Shown: in pieces, positions 17,440 to 25,307 of the stretch
Position numbering within the stretch: the first letter of the stretch is position 1
Layout of the letters: each line of letters begins with the position of its first letter
NCBI GenBank assembly: GCA_964655225.1
Contig: CAZZMB010000013.1
Coordinates: forward strand, 1-48,836
DNA from: JAFMKE01 sp964655225
GTDB taxonomy: Bacteria; Bacteroidota; Bacteroidia; Chitinophagales; UBA8649
Length of the DNA stretch: 48,836 bases
Reading direction: 5' to 3'
Position numbers and translations under genes: made by a program
Notes under the pieces: model-generated
Told to the model about the DNA's origin: nothing
What the model saw: the letters and a program-made list of their open reading frames with translations, nothing else
Database searches by the model: none

Positions 17440-18194
17440 TATATCGTAATTATGCTATTGGCATCTTGCCGGTTTAAAATTTCACTCTTGATTTCCTGCA
17501 ACGCACAACCTTTGACAATTAGAGATTGCCCAACTGCGTACAAAGGCATTATAATTACTCTAGCCAAGGACATGTTATCTTCAAACACCACGGTAAATCG
17601 ACTTAGCGCAATTACTGCATCAGAAATCATGAAAGATAAAGCGCCAATCAGTACCCATTTATAACTTGTTGGATTTACTTTTCCATACCTTCCGATTGCA
17701 GCAATAACCATCAGTATAATTACAGCTGAATAAACAATTACAGGAATAGTCATCTCAGAAAATCCGGGTACGTTCTGTTTGAAAAGGAGCGAGATTAGTC
17801 CAATCCCAAACCACGCAAATGGTAATACGAGGTAAGGTTTAGATTTGAGTATTGATTTAGCCTCAATATTTGTGCGCAAGAAAGCGACGATGTACATGAG
17901 ATGGGCAATTAAAAAGGAACCCAAACCCAGCAAGAAATTAATATCTGTTTTTAAAATACCCGGCATTAAGAAAATATCTCCCCACCACGAAAAAAATAAG
18001 GAACCCAAAATGATTTTATGGATGTGACCGGCTGCTTTGGTTTCTTTCCAATACCAATAGATAAGAACAGGCATTAGGAAGGGCTTGAAAGCCCAAATTC
18101 CGTAGGGCATTTGCTTCAGGTCCAGTATCACTTCTCCCAAAACTTCTGCAATAAGTATAAGAAAATAAATATATATCAGGTGTTTAGATTTCAT
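17439..18194 (-). CDS. YhhN/TMEM86-family membrane protein (lysoplasmalogenase-like)
   Basis: A 251-residue integral membrane protein with about eight transmembrane helices and the YhhN family pattern KPFLMPVLIYWYW near residue 38-50, GSLFFSWWGDIFLM near 64-77 and the later YKWVLIGALSFMISDAVIAL. The conserved acidic residues in WWGD and SD are the proposed catalytic site of lysoplasmalogenases, which hydrolyse the vinyl ether of lysoplasmalogens. Whether this bacterium has plasmalogens is unknown, so the activity is inferred. It is coupled to the downstream YeiH gene and lies 37 bases after the RND gene's stop side on the same strand. Confidence 0.8.
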   Translation of the reverse strand: MKSKHLIYIYFLILIAEVLGEVILDLKQMPYGIWAFKPFLMPVLIYWYWKETKAAGHIHKIILGSLFFSWWGDIFLMPGILKTDINFLLGLGSFLIAHLMYIVAFLRTNIEAKSILKSKPYLVLPFAWFGIGLISLLFKQNVPGFSEMTIPVIVYSAVIILMVIAAIGRYGKVNPTSYKWVLIGALSFMISDAVIALSRFTVVFEDNMSLARVIIMPLYAVGQSLIVKGCALQEIKSEILNRQDANSIITI

Positions 18195-18231
18195 TAGACT
18201 TGAAAATAATACCTATCAAATATACTAATTT

Positions 18232-20481
18232 CTAATCCTTCATGAGAGTCCTGATTAACAAAGGTATAAGCAGTAGATCTGCTATTATCGCGGAAAAAAG
18301 TGTTCCCGCAACCAATACACCTATGAAAACTATTCCTGGTGTTTTGGAGAATAAGAGGATAAGAAATCCAAAGAATAAGACAATACTCGTTATGATTATT
18401 GCTTTACCCGTTTCGATAAAGGTAGCCTGAAGAGATTCTTCCATGGTCTTGCCTGACATTCTTTCTAGTTTATATTTACTAAGAAAATGGATGGTATCAT
18501 CCACCGCGATTCCGAAAGCGATAGTAAAAATAATAGCCGTTGGAGCATCTAATGCAATTTGAAAGAAGCCCATTAATGCTGCCCCAAAAAGTAAAGGGAA
18601 TATGTTAGGGATTAGAGACACAATAACCATTTTCCAGTCTTTAAATAACAGGGCCATTATCAAACTAATCGCTGCGAAAGCTATGGCTAAACCGCTGATC
18701 AAACTTTCTCGGATGTACTCGTTGTTTTTATCAAAAATAACTCCGGTACCAGTTATTCTGGTACTTAGAATTTCTGGGTTTACTTCTTGACTAACAAAAT
18801 TCCGTATGTCCTTAGTTATTGCGGCAATTTTATTGGAACCAACATCTTTTACTTTTGCAGAAATTCGAGCTTTTGTGTTGTTTTCATTAACCAAAACGCT
18901 CAATTGATTGCTCGGCACCTTATCAATGTATCGTTGCATTTGAAGGTAGTCTGACTTACTCTCTGGGAAGGTGTAGTATGAGCTTCTATCCGCATTAAAG
19001 GCTCTATTCATTGTTTTATAAATGGCTGTTATTGAACTTACTCCGTCTATCTCTTCTTTTTGTTGAATATATCGTTCTATATTATCGATTTCTTGTAAGA
19101 CTTCCCAATCATTTACCTGGTAAGGCTCATTCACTAGCACAGCTAATTCAAAAGGCCTAAAGCCTGCGTATTCTGACTCAAAAAAACGGAAATCATTGGT
19201 CACCTTCAAGCCTTTAGGTAAGGTGTCATAGATGCGCAAGTCGGTGGTGATTAAGCTCATTCCAATCAAGCAAATGACAAAATAAACCAAGGCGCCAATC
19301 GATATTGCTTTTCCTTTATGCTTCGTGTAAGCATACAAGCGAAAGAGTTGCTTTTTCCATGCTGCATTGGCTTTCTGTCGCGCGGCAATTTGTTCTGGTG
19401 GGAAAATAGCTAAGAGGGAAGTTGTGAAGGTAATGACAACTATAAAAGCTACAATTACCCCTAACGCAGCAGTCATTCCAAAGGATTTGACAGGATATAT
19501 TCTAGATGTCATTAAAGTAAGAAACCCAATGGCAGTGGTAATAGAGGTTAAAAAAGTAGCTAAACCAATTTCCTTTACCGATTTTATTATCGCTGCTTTC
19601 TTATCTCCTAAACGTTCATATTCATCAATATATTTATTACTTAAGTGCACCACATCACTAACTCCAACAATAATCATGATGATCGGGAAAAGCGAGCTTA
19701 GTAGGTCCAATTCAATTCCCAACAAGCCGATGATGCCTACAAATATTACCAGACAAAATAGCATTGAAACAACGGCAATAAATACACCCAAACGCTTCTT
19801 TAGTATTATCCAAAAAACTAATGAAACCAGCATAGCTGAAACGAGAGTGCTGAAGATGAACTCTTTTGATTGTTGTTTTACGAGCTGAGTCTGGAGGTAG
19901 GCCCTACCTAATATATGGTAATCGGTTGGGGGTAAATCTGAGAGTGCTGCCAGTACATCCTTCATTACAGCAGATGATTGCTCTGGATTTAATGCATTAT
20001 CAGTTTTTAGAATAACCACCGTGGATTTGGAATCTTTTGCAATTAGATTACCTACAATTCTTTCATCCTTCATTACCCGTACACTATCACTTGTCATTCT
20101 AGAAGGGTCGTGTAGATTTAAGGCTGGAAAGGGTGGTGAAAAACCTCCGAATTGGAGTTTTACAAAGTATTTAAAATTGGTGATAGAATTAGATTGGCGC
20201 ACATAGTCAAATTGCGAACTTGCCTTGGTGAAATTGTCAACTTGAGTTAATAATTTTGTGTTGAAAATACTCGAAGTATCTGTAAAAGCTATAAGAAGGA
20301 AGTTATCATCGTCTTCAAATTCTTCTCTAAACTCATAGAAAAATGCGAGGTCTTCATCTCCTTGGGGAAAGAAACGCTCTAAGTCAAAAACAAATTTTAC
20401 TTGAGTGGCAAAAAAAGCACTTAAAATGGCCACTAGAATGCTAAGACCAATAATATATTTTCGAAGTTTATAGATCTTCAT
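18232..20481 (-). CDS. RND superfamily (MMPL/HAE3-type) membrane exporter
   Basis: A 749-residue protein with two copies of the MMPL unit: an N-terminal helix, a periplasmic loop (about 35-210), six helices (about 215-390), a second loop and six C-terminal helices (about 590-745). Each half carries the RND helix-4-type acidic signature: GVSDVVHLSNKYIDEY near residue 272 and FGIAVDDTIHFLSKYKLE near 665. The duplicated acidic residues suggest proton-driven transport. At about 750 residues it matches the HAE3/hopanoid- or lipid-type exporters rather than 1,000-residue drug pumps. No periplasmic adaptor or TolC-like gene is adjacent, so a hydrophobic or lipid cargo is only a guess. Confidence 0.85.
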   Translation of the reverse strand: MKIYKLRKYIIGLSILVAILSAFFATQVKFVFDLERFFPQGDEDLAFFYEFREEFEDDDNFLLIAFTDTSSIFNTKLLTQVDNFTKASSQFDYVRQSNSITNFKYFVKLQFGGFSPPFPALNLHDPSRMTSDSVRVMKDERIVGNLIAKDSKSTVVILKTDNALNPEQSSAVMKDVLAALSDLPPTDYHILGRAYLQTQLVKQQSKEFIFSTLVSAMLVSLVFWIILKKRLGVFIAVVSMLFCLVIFVGIIGLLGIELDLLSSLFPIIMIIVGVSDVVHLSNKYIDEYERLGDKKAAIIKSVKEIGLATFLTSITTAIGFLTLMTSRIYPVKSFGMTAALGVIVAFIVVITFTTSLLAIFPPEQIAARQKANAAWKKQLFRLYAYTKHKGKAISIGALVYFVICLIGMSLITTDLRIYDTLPKGLKVTNDFRFFESEYAGFRPFELAVLVNEPYQVNDWEVLQEIDNIERYIQQKEEIDGVSSITAIYKTMNRAFNADRSSYYTFPESKSDYLQMQRYIDKVPSNQLSVLVNENNTKARISAKVKDVGSNKIAAITKDIRNFVSQEVNPEILSTRITGTGVIFDKNNEYIRESLISGLAIAFAAISLIMALLFKDWKMVIVSLIPNIFPLLFGAALMGFFQIALDAPTAIIFTIAFGIAVDDTIHFLSKYKLERMSGKTMEESLQATFIETGKAIIITSIVLFFGFLILLFSKTPGIVFIGVLVAGTLFSAIIADLLLIPLLIRTLMKD

Positions 20482-20548
20482 TGCTGGAGAATATGCAAGG
20501 TAAACACTTCAAGGTATCAAAAGTTTAGGATAGATTGGATAAGCTTTT

Positions 20549-21055
20549 TTAAATCAAAGGCTTAAACCCAGTGATTATTTTTTTTAAATCTGACCCGTAT
20601 CGTTGCTTTCTATCCATACTTCTTGTCCAGCAAACAACTTCAAAAAACTTCCCTTCACTCTCGAAGGCTGAGTGCCAATAATAGATATTTTCGTTTTCCA
20701 TAACACCATAAAGCTCAATGTCTATAGCTTTATAATTTACAGCCTGCCTGTATACAGAGTCTGTAACTAGTGGATCTTTCAACAACTCATAGTTTTTGAG
20801 CGTACTTAAAACAGATTCATGAAATTGGGCCAAGCTTTTCCCTTCTTTTTCATATACTTTTACCAAAGCATAGGTGTTTCTGTAGGAGTTTTTATATCCG
20901 AGATCAGCAGAAAAATCATTACAATCTTCCATATAATCAGGAAAGGAAATGATGAATTCATTGTTATGGTTGATCTCCTTAAACGCCTCAGAATAGCCGC
21001 AAGATTGCAATCCAAGGATAAGGGGAATAAAAAGGATGATATTAATTATTCGCAT
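20549..21055 (-). CDS. lipoprotein of unknown function
   Basis: A 168-residue protein with a hydrophobic leader ending in the lipobox LGLQSC (Cys19), so probably lipid-anchored after signal peptidase II cleavage. The mature part is mixed alpha/beta, with FIISFPDYMED near the start and a closing YGSDLKKIITGFKPL helix, resembling small PsbP/DUF1795-like folds, but I cannot assign a family. Its ATG lies 14 bases inside the end of the sterol-desaturase-like gene, so it is probably translated by coupling. It may be accessory to that gene or merely co-transcribed. Confidence 0.6.
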   Translation of the reverse strand: MRIINIILFIPLILGLQSCGYSEAFKEINHNNEFIISFPDYMEDCNDFSADLGYKNSYRNTYALVKVYEKEGKSLAQFHESVLSTLKNYELLKDPLVTDSVYRQAVNYKAIDIELYGVMENENIYYWHSAFESEGKFFEVVCWTRSMDRKQRYGSDLKKIITGFKPLI

Positions 21056-21935
21056 GTTTGTATAAGTTTTTTTTTAATGTTTTAGCTCTTAAATCTCTTC
21101 CTTCATGACTCCATCCTGGGGGCATGAAAAGGTATTTTAATTTATTATTAATGCCTTTAGCACGCTTAACATCTTGGCATAGATGGATGATTTCGTGGCT
21201 AGCAATTTTTAGAGGGTTGTAGGTTTGGATATTCTCGGTTATTCCATATTTAACCGGCTCATTATCATCTTCTTCTTGAAATGTACCAAAAATTCTATCC
21301 CAAATTATAAGAATGCCAGCGTGGTTTTGATCTAGATACTTAATATTGCTACCATGATGTACCCGATGATGAGAAGGTGTATTGAAAATAAATTCGATGG
21401 GCCTAGGAAGTTTTCTCACCAATTCAGTATGCTGGAAAAACTGATAAACAAGGCTAAGGGTTTGCATGGTGAAAACCATTATTGGCGCAAAACCTATCAA
21501 GGGCAACCAACACCACCAAAAATACTTATAGGTCTGCTCTGCCCAGGATTGACGAAGTGCAGTCCCTAAATTCATCTTTATTGAGGAGTGGTGATTGATA
21601 TGTGCCGCCCATAAAACTCGAACCTCATGACTTAAGCGATGATGCCAATAAAACGTAAAGTCATCTGCAACAAATAACAAGAGTAAAGCCCACCATTCCA
21701 TGCCTAGTTCAAACCAACGAAACTGATAGATAAAAGTGTAAGTTAATAGAGCTAAAAACTTCATGCCGCCACCTACTATTAAGGAACCAATTCCCATTAG
21801 ATTACTGGCAATGAAGTCCTTTCTTAGGTAAAGGCCTTTATTTTGACGGAAGTCAATATAGGCTTCAATAAATATCAGCACCATAAAGATGGGAATACTT
21901 AACGCGATTATTTTATTGTCTAAACCAATCTCCAT
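21042..21935 (-). CDS. sterol desaturase / fatty acid hydroxylase family protein
   Basis: A 297-residue membrane di-iron hydroxylase of the fatty-acid-hydroxylase superfamily. It has three to four N-terminal hydrophobic segments and the three histidine clusters: HHRLSH at residues 98-103, HINHH at 112-116 and HHRVHH at 189-194, which bind the two irons. Enzymes of this family hydroxylate or desaturate C-H bonds in lipids, sterols or carotenoids; the substrate here is unknown. Its ATG overlaps the gldH stop as TAATG, and its end overlaps the next lipoprotein gene, placing all three in one transcript. The C-terminal extension (about 230-297) carries no recognised motif. Confidence 0.87.
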   Translation of the reverse strand: MEIGLDNKIIALSIPIFMVLIFIEAYIDFRQNKGLYLRKDFIASNLMGIGSLIVGGGMKFLALLTYTFIYQFRWFELGMEWWALLLLFVADDFTFYWHHRLSHEVRVLWAAHINHHSSIKMNLGTALRQSWAEQTYKYFWWCWLPLIGFAPIMVFTMQTLSLVYQFFQHTELVRKLPRPIEFIFNTPSHHRVHHGSNIKYLDQNHAGILIIWDRIFGTFQEEDDNEPVKYGITENIQTYNPLKIASHEIIHLCQDVKRAKGINNKLKYLFMPPGWSHEGRDLRAKTLKKNLYKHANN

Positions 21936-22420
21936 TATTCAATTGCTGTATAATTTTCTATTCTAACTCCTGCACTCATTATTTCTAGCAAAGGATCTTC
22001 TCTCATTTCATGTGTTAAGTGAAAACTATAAAAGCCAGTGTCTGCAAATGCATAATTAGTATAGTTGGAAAGGGGATATTTCAATAGGCAAACATCTCCA
22101 GTGCAATCGCCAAACCACTGTCCATCGGGTTGAGATAGCTGAATGTTGATTGCGGTTTCATATAAACTATCGTTGGGAAAGATTATACCTAGATTTAACC
22201 AAACGTTTCTCCAATTATAATTAAAACGATGTCTTACGTTCACATAAAGGTTTAGTGGAGTTTCGCCTTCGATATGGGTAGTAAATCTAAGCGTATCCAT
22301 TGAAGACCATTGCTGACCCTGAAAATCGATGTTTTTCTCATAAACTCTGTGTTCGTCACAAGAAACAAAACACAAGATAATAAGTAGTATTAAAATAGTA
22401 TTTAAAGACACCTTATCCAT
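21935..22420 (-). CDS. gldH: gliding motility lipoprotein GldH
   Basis: GldH is one of the lipoproteins required for gliding and type IX secretion-linked motility in Flavobacterium. The 161-residue protein has a hydrophobic leader and lipobox FVSC (Cys21), then the typical RVYEKNIDFQGQQW start of the mature domain, VNVRHRFNYNWRNVWLN, and the DGQWFGDCTGDVCLLKYPL segment with two cysteines that may form a disulfide. It lies 5 bases after ricT's stop and is coupled to the hydroxylase gene downstream. The holB-ricT-gldH order suggests co-transcription with housekeeping genes. Whether this organism actually glides is not shown. Confidence 0.88.
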   Translation of the reverse strand: MDKVSLNTILILLIILCFVSCDEHRVYEKNIDFQGQQWSSMDTLRFTTHIEGETPLNLYVNVRHRFNYNWRNVWLNLGIIFPNDSLYETAINIQLSQPDGQWFGDCTGDVCLLKYPLSNYTNYAFADTGFYSFHLTHEMREDPLLEIMSAGVRIENYTAIE

Positions 22421-22425
22421 ATTTA

Positions 22426-23559
22426 TTAACTGGATCTTTTTTTATTTTTTCGGTAATTCTTATTTTTCCGTGGTTTCTTTCTCGTGTTCTTTTCTAAGGT
22501 TTTAAGACTAACACTCCCCACCAAATCTTCATTGTAGGCCTCATCCAATTCCTTGTCTTTAGCTTCCTCTACTATATTGAAATCGCTCAGACTATTAGGA
22601 TGCTCTCCTTTTTTATTCATTTGAATAAGAGTCGCTACATCTCCTGCGCTTAACTTATAGTATTTATTGCTTTTATCAATATTGTAAGTGAGCTCCTTTT
22701 TAAATATATCGGTCTTTCGCAGGTAAGCGGTACCTTCTTTGGTTTTGATCTTATCCGGATTCTTTGGAATGGATTTTAGCGCATCCATATAAGTGTCAAG
22801 TTCAAAGTTCAAACAACATTTTAGTCGACCACACTGGCCTGAAAGCTTATCTGAATTAATACTCAGTTGCTGATAGCGCGCAGCTCCAGTTGATACACTT
22901 TCAAAATCACTCAACCATGTTGAACAACACAATTCTCTTCCGCAAGAGCCTATTCCGCCAATTCTTCCTGCTTCTTGTCGAGCACCAATTTGGCGCATTT
23001 CTATTTTTACTTTAAATGCACCGGCATACTGCCTTACTAATTCGCGGAAGTCGATACGGTTATCTGCGGTGTAGAAAAAAGTTGCTTTTTTGCCATCTCC
23101 TTGAAACTCTATATCTCCAACCTTCATTTCTAGATCAAGACTTCTCGATATTACACGGGCCTTTACTAGCATGGCTTTTTCTTTACCACGGAGCACCTGC
23201 ACTCTTTTAATGTCTTCTTCCGTTGCTTTACGAAGAATATTTCTGATGGTGTCGGCCGACTCTTTAACATCCTTTTTCTTCATTTGAATTTTCACTAATT
23301 CTCCTGATAAACTTACTTCTCCTGCGTCGAATCCTTGTGAGGCCTCAACCATAACTATGTCACCTCGGAAAAGTTCAATTTTTTTATCATTTCGATAAAA
23401 TCCTTTTCGGGCACCATTTTTAAAACTGATTTCTACGAGATTAAAGTTGAAGTTGTCCGTTAAAGGAATATCTGCGAACCAATCGAAGGTATTCATTTTG
23501 TTACAACCTCCGGTACTACATCCACCTGAAGACCCACATCCTGCTGTTGAGCACGCCAT
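22426..23559 (-). CDS. ricT: PSP1-domain protein RicT/YaaT-like
   Basis: A 377-residue cytosolic protein with a PSP1 domain. The conserved cysteine motifs CGRELCC (near residue 208) and CGRLKCC (near 243) correspond to the [4Fe-4S] ligands of Bacillus RicT, a member of the Y-complex that stimulates RNase Y mRNA maturation. Two unusual ends are visible: a Cys/Gly-rich N terminus (Cys3, Cys8, Cys14, Cys19) and a Lys/Arg/Asn-rich C-terminal tail. The position next to holB mirrors that of Bacillus yaaT. RicA and RicF partners are not in the window, so the role here is inferred from the family. Confidence 0.88.
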   Translation of the reverse strand: MACSTAGCGSSGGCSTGGCNKMNTFDWFADIPLTDNFNFNLVEISFKNGARKGFYRNDKKIELFRGDIVMVEASQGFDAGEVSLSGELVKIQMKKKDVKESADTIRNILRKATEEDIKRVQVLRGKEKAMLVKARVISRSLDLEMKVGDIEFQGDGKKATFFYTADNRIDFRELVRQYAGAFKVKIEMRQIGARQEAGRIGGIGSCGRELCCSTWLSDFESVSTGAARYQQLSINSDKLSGQCGRLKCCLNFELDTYMDALKSIPKNPDKIKTKEGTAYLRKTDIFKKELTYNIDKSNKYYKLSAGDVATLIQMNKKGEHPNSLSDFNIVEEAKDKELDEAYNEDLVGSVSLKTLEKNTRKKPRKNKNYRKNKKRSS

Positions 23560-23625
23560 ATTTTATTTATTTGGACTTTCCCATCTACTGGGGGAAAGAA
23601 ATATTATTAATCCTACTTAAAAGGC

Positions 23626-24744
23626 TTAAGGCTTGTGTAAAGCCTTGATTTTCATGCTTGTACTTAGGAAAGCGATTTTTGCATTAGCATTCCGTACAAT
23701 TTGATAATGCAAGTTATTGATTATTTGGGAAATGTCTAACATTTTTCGCCAAGTAATTATATCTATCATTTTGATTGCTACATTTCTTTCTTCCGTATTC
23801 AATCGACCAGGTAAATTATTTCTTGCTGCCAAACCTTCTCGGATGAAGAATAAGGTATATTGAAGAAATGCTTTTTGATTCTGTCTTCCTGAGGCGGCCA
23901 TATTTTCATTCCAATCTACAAGGTTTTGAGCGAATCTGAGCGAAGGGCGATTATTGAGTTGAATAATATTTAATAACCATCCTCTAAACTCCTCAAAATA
24001 ATTATGCTTTGTTTGCCCAATTAAATCTTTTGCTTCAATCCAACTTCCGTCTGCTATTTGCGCGATTTTTATAGCTTCCTCTTGGGAGAGACGTTTATTG
24101 GAAATTAACGCACTACTTAAATCATCTAACTGAAGTTTGGGAAATTTCACTACCTGTGTGCGACTTAGAATGGTTGGTAAGATAGCCTCCTGTGATTGAG
24201 CAATTAGGATAAAGATTGTATTTTCAGGCGGCTCTTCTATGAGTTTAAGAAGACGATTTCCTTCTTTTTTCAGAAACTCTGCTCCCCAAATAATTTGAAC
24301 CTTGTACTTTCCTTCAAAATGCCTCAAAGAGTGCTGCCGAATGATTTGGTTACATTCTTCGGCAGTGATATTCCCTTGTTTGTTTTCATTGGCCAATTGC
24401 GCTATCCAATCGGGGTATTTGAAATAGGATTCTTCAGCCAAGAATTCACGCCAATTTTCAATGCAAGCTCTTGATAAGGATTTACTGCCAATTGTGGGAT
24501 AGGTATAAAACACGTCAGGGTGAATCATTTTACTACACTTTACGCATGAAGCGCAGCTACCGCAGCTATCCTTATCATTGGGCTGCTCACAATTTACATA
24601 TTGAGCGAAGGCTAGTGCCATACTTAGCTTTCCTGTACCTTCTGCACCTAAAAACAACATGGCTTGACTTATTTTATCGTTTTTCGCCGATTGAATAAGT
24701 TGATCTTTTAGCTCCGCTTGAGCGATGACTTGGTTAAATTGCAT
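23626..24744 (-). CDS. holB: DNA polymerase III delta' subunit
   Basis: HolB is the delta' subunit of the clamp loader. I start at the ATG complementary to 24742-24744 (MQFNQVIAQAELKDQLIQSAK), giving 372 residues; the longer reading adds 14 residues that cover the promoter. The AAA+ N domain has the zinc-binding cluster CGSCASCVKC near residue 62-71 and FLGAEGTGKLSMALAFA, where the P-loop threonine/serine is replaced by Leu, fitting a subunit that binds ATP poorly. LLKLIEEPPENTIFIL and SRTQVVKF match the sensor/SRC region. It precedes ricT by 66 bases, as in many bacteria. Confidence 0.93.
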   Translation of the reverse strand: MQFNQVIAQAELKDQLIQSAKNDKISQAMLFLGAEGTGKLSMALAFAQYVNCEQPNDKDSCGSCASCVKCSKMIHPDVFYTYPTIGSKSLSRACIENWREFLAEESYFKYPDWIAQLANENKQGNITAEECNQIIRQHSLRHFEGKYKVQIIWGAEFLKKEGNRLLKLIEEPPENTIFILIAQSQEAILPTILSRTQVVKFPKLQLDDLSSALISNKRLSQEEAIKIAQIADGSWIEAKDLIGQTKHNYFEEFRGWLLNIIQLNNRPSLRFAQNLVDWNENMAASGRQNQKAFLQYTLFFIREGLAARNNLPGRLNTEERNVAIKMIDIITWRKMLDISQIINNLHYQIVRNANAKIAFLSTSMKIKALHKP

Positions 24745-24879
24745 GCTTTTGTTTAGACTTCGTAAATTTACAAAAAATACCTGCATTTATCCTTGTATTC
24801 ATTCATAGGATATTTGCTATAATGAACTAGATTGCCAAGTTATTGTTTGTAAGTTAAAGGGAACAAAAGAAAATAAATT

Positions 24880-25287
24880 ATGAGGGTAGCAGTATATAGA
24901 AAAGCTCATTTTAATGCCGCACATCGGCTATACAATAAATCTTGGAGCCAAGAAAAGAATGATAAAGTTTTTGGTTTGTGTAATAATGCAAATTGGCACG
25001 GACATAATTACGAGTTATTGGTCAAGGTTATAGGCGAAATTAATCCTGATACGGGATATGTGATTGACTTAAAAGTACTTAAAGATGTCATAAAGGAAGA
25101 GGTCGAGGAACGTTTCGACCATAAAAATTTAAATCTAGATTGTCCTGAGTTTGAAAATTTAAATCCTAGCGCTGAAAATATTGCGGTAGTTATTTATGAT
25201 TTACTGCGCGGACGTTTAGATAAGTCTTTCGATATACAAGTTCGTTTGTATGAAACCGAGCGTAATTTTGTAGAGTATCCGGTTTAA
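24880..25287 (+). CDS. 6-pyruvoyl-tetrahydropterin synthase / 6-carboxytetrahydropterin synthase family (PTPS-type)
   Basis: A 135-residue zinc enzyme acting on dihydroneopterin triphosphate. Zinc ligands are His15 (FNAAHRL), His40 and His42 (WHGHNY). Catalytic candidates are Cys34, Asp80-His81 (FDHKNLN) and Glu125 (YETERN). The spacing CNNANWHGHNY is that of the biopterin-forming synthases of animals and Chlorobi, unlike the shorter Cys-to-HGH spacing typical of QueD. So it could make 6-pyruvoyl-tetrahydropterin for tetrahydrobiopterin-like cofactors, or serve in queuosine synthesis. No queC, queE or sepiapterin reductase is adjacent. Its end is 18 bases from the convergent GH3 gene. Confidence 0.85.
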   Translation: MRVAVYRKAHFNAAHRLYNKSWSQEKNDKVFGLCNNANWHGHNYELLVKVIGEINPDTGYVIDLKVLKDVIKEEVEERFDHKNLNLDCPEFENLNPSAENIAVVIYDLLRGRLDKSFDIQVRLYETERNFVEYPV

Positions 25288-25293
25288 AACTCC

Positions 25294-25307
25294 AGCTTCT
25301 GCAAGCT
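25294..25307. terminator. short hairpin between converging genes
   Basis: AGCTT (25294-25298), loop CTGC, AAGCT (25303-25307) is a perfect 5-bp stem between the ends of the PTPS gene and the converging GH3 gene, followed by AATCTTTAATTAA. It is weak as an intrinsic terminator. Confidence 0.22.

Noticed and set aside
24745..24786. 14-residue extension of holB
   Set aside because: The conserved protein begins MQFNQVI; the extension covers AT-rich promoter-like sequence including the GTAAATTTAC palindrome (24762-24771).
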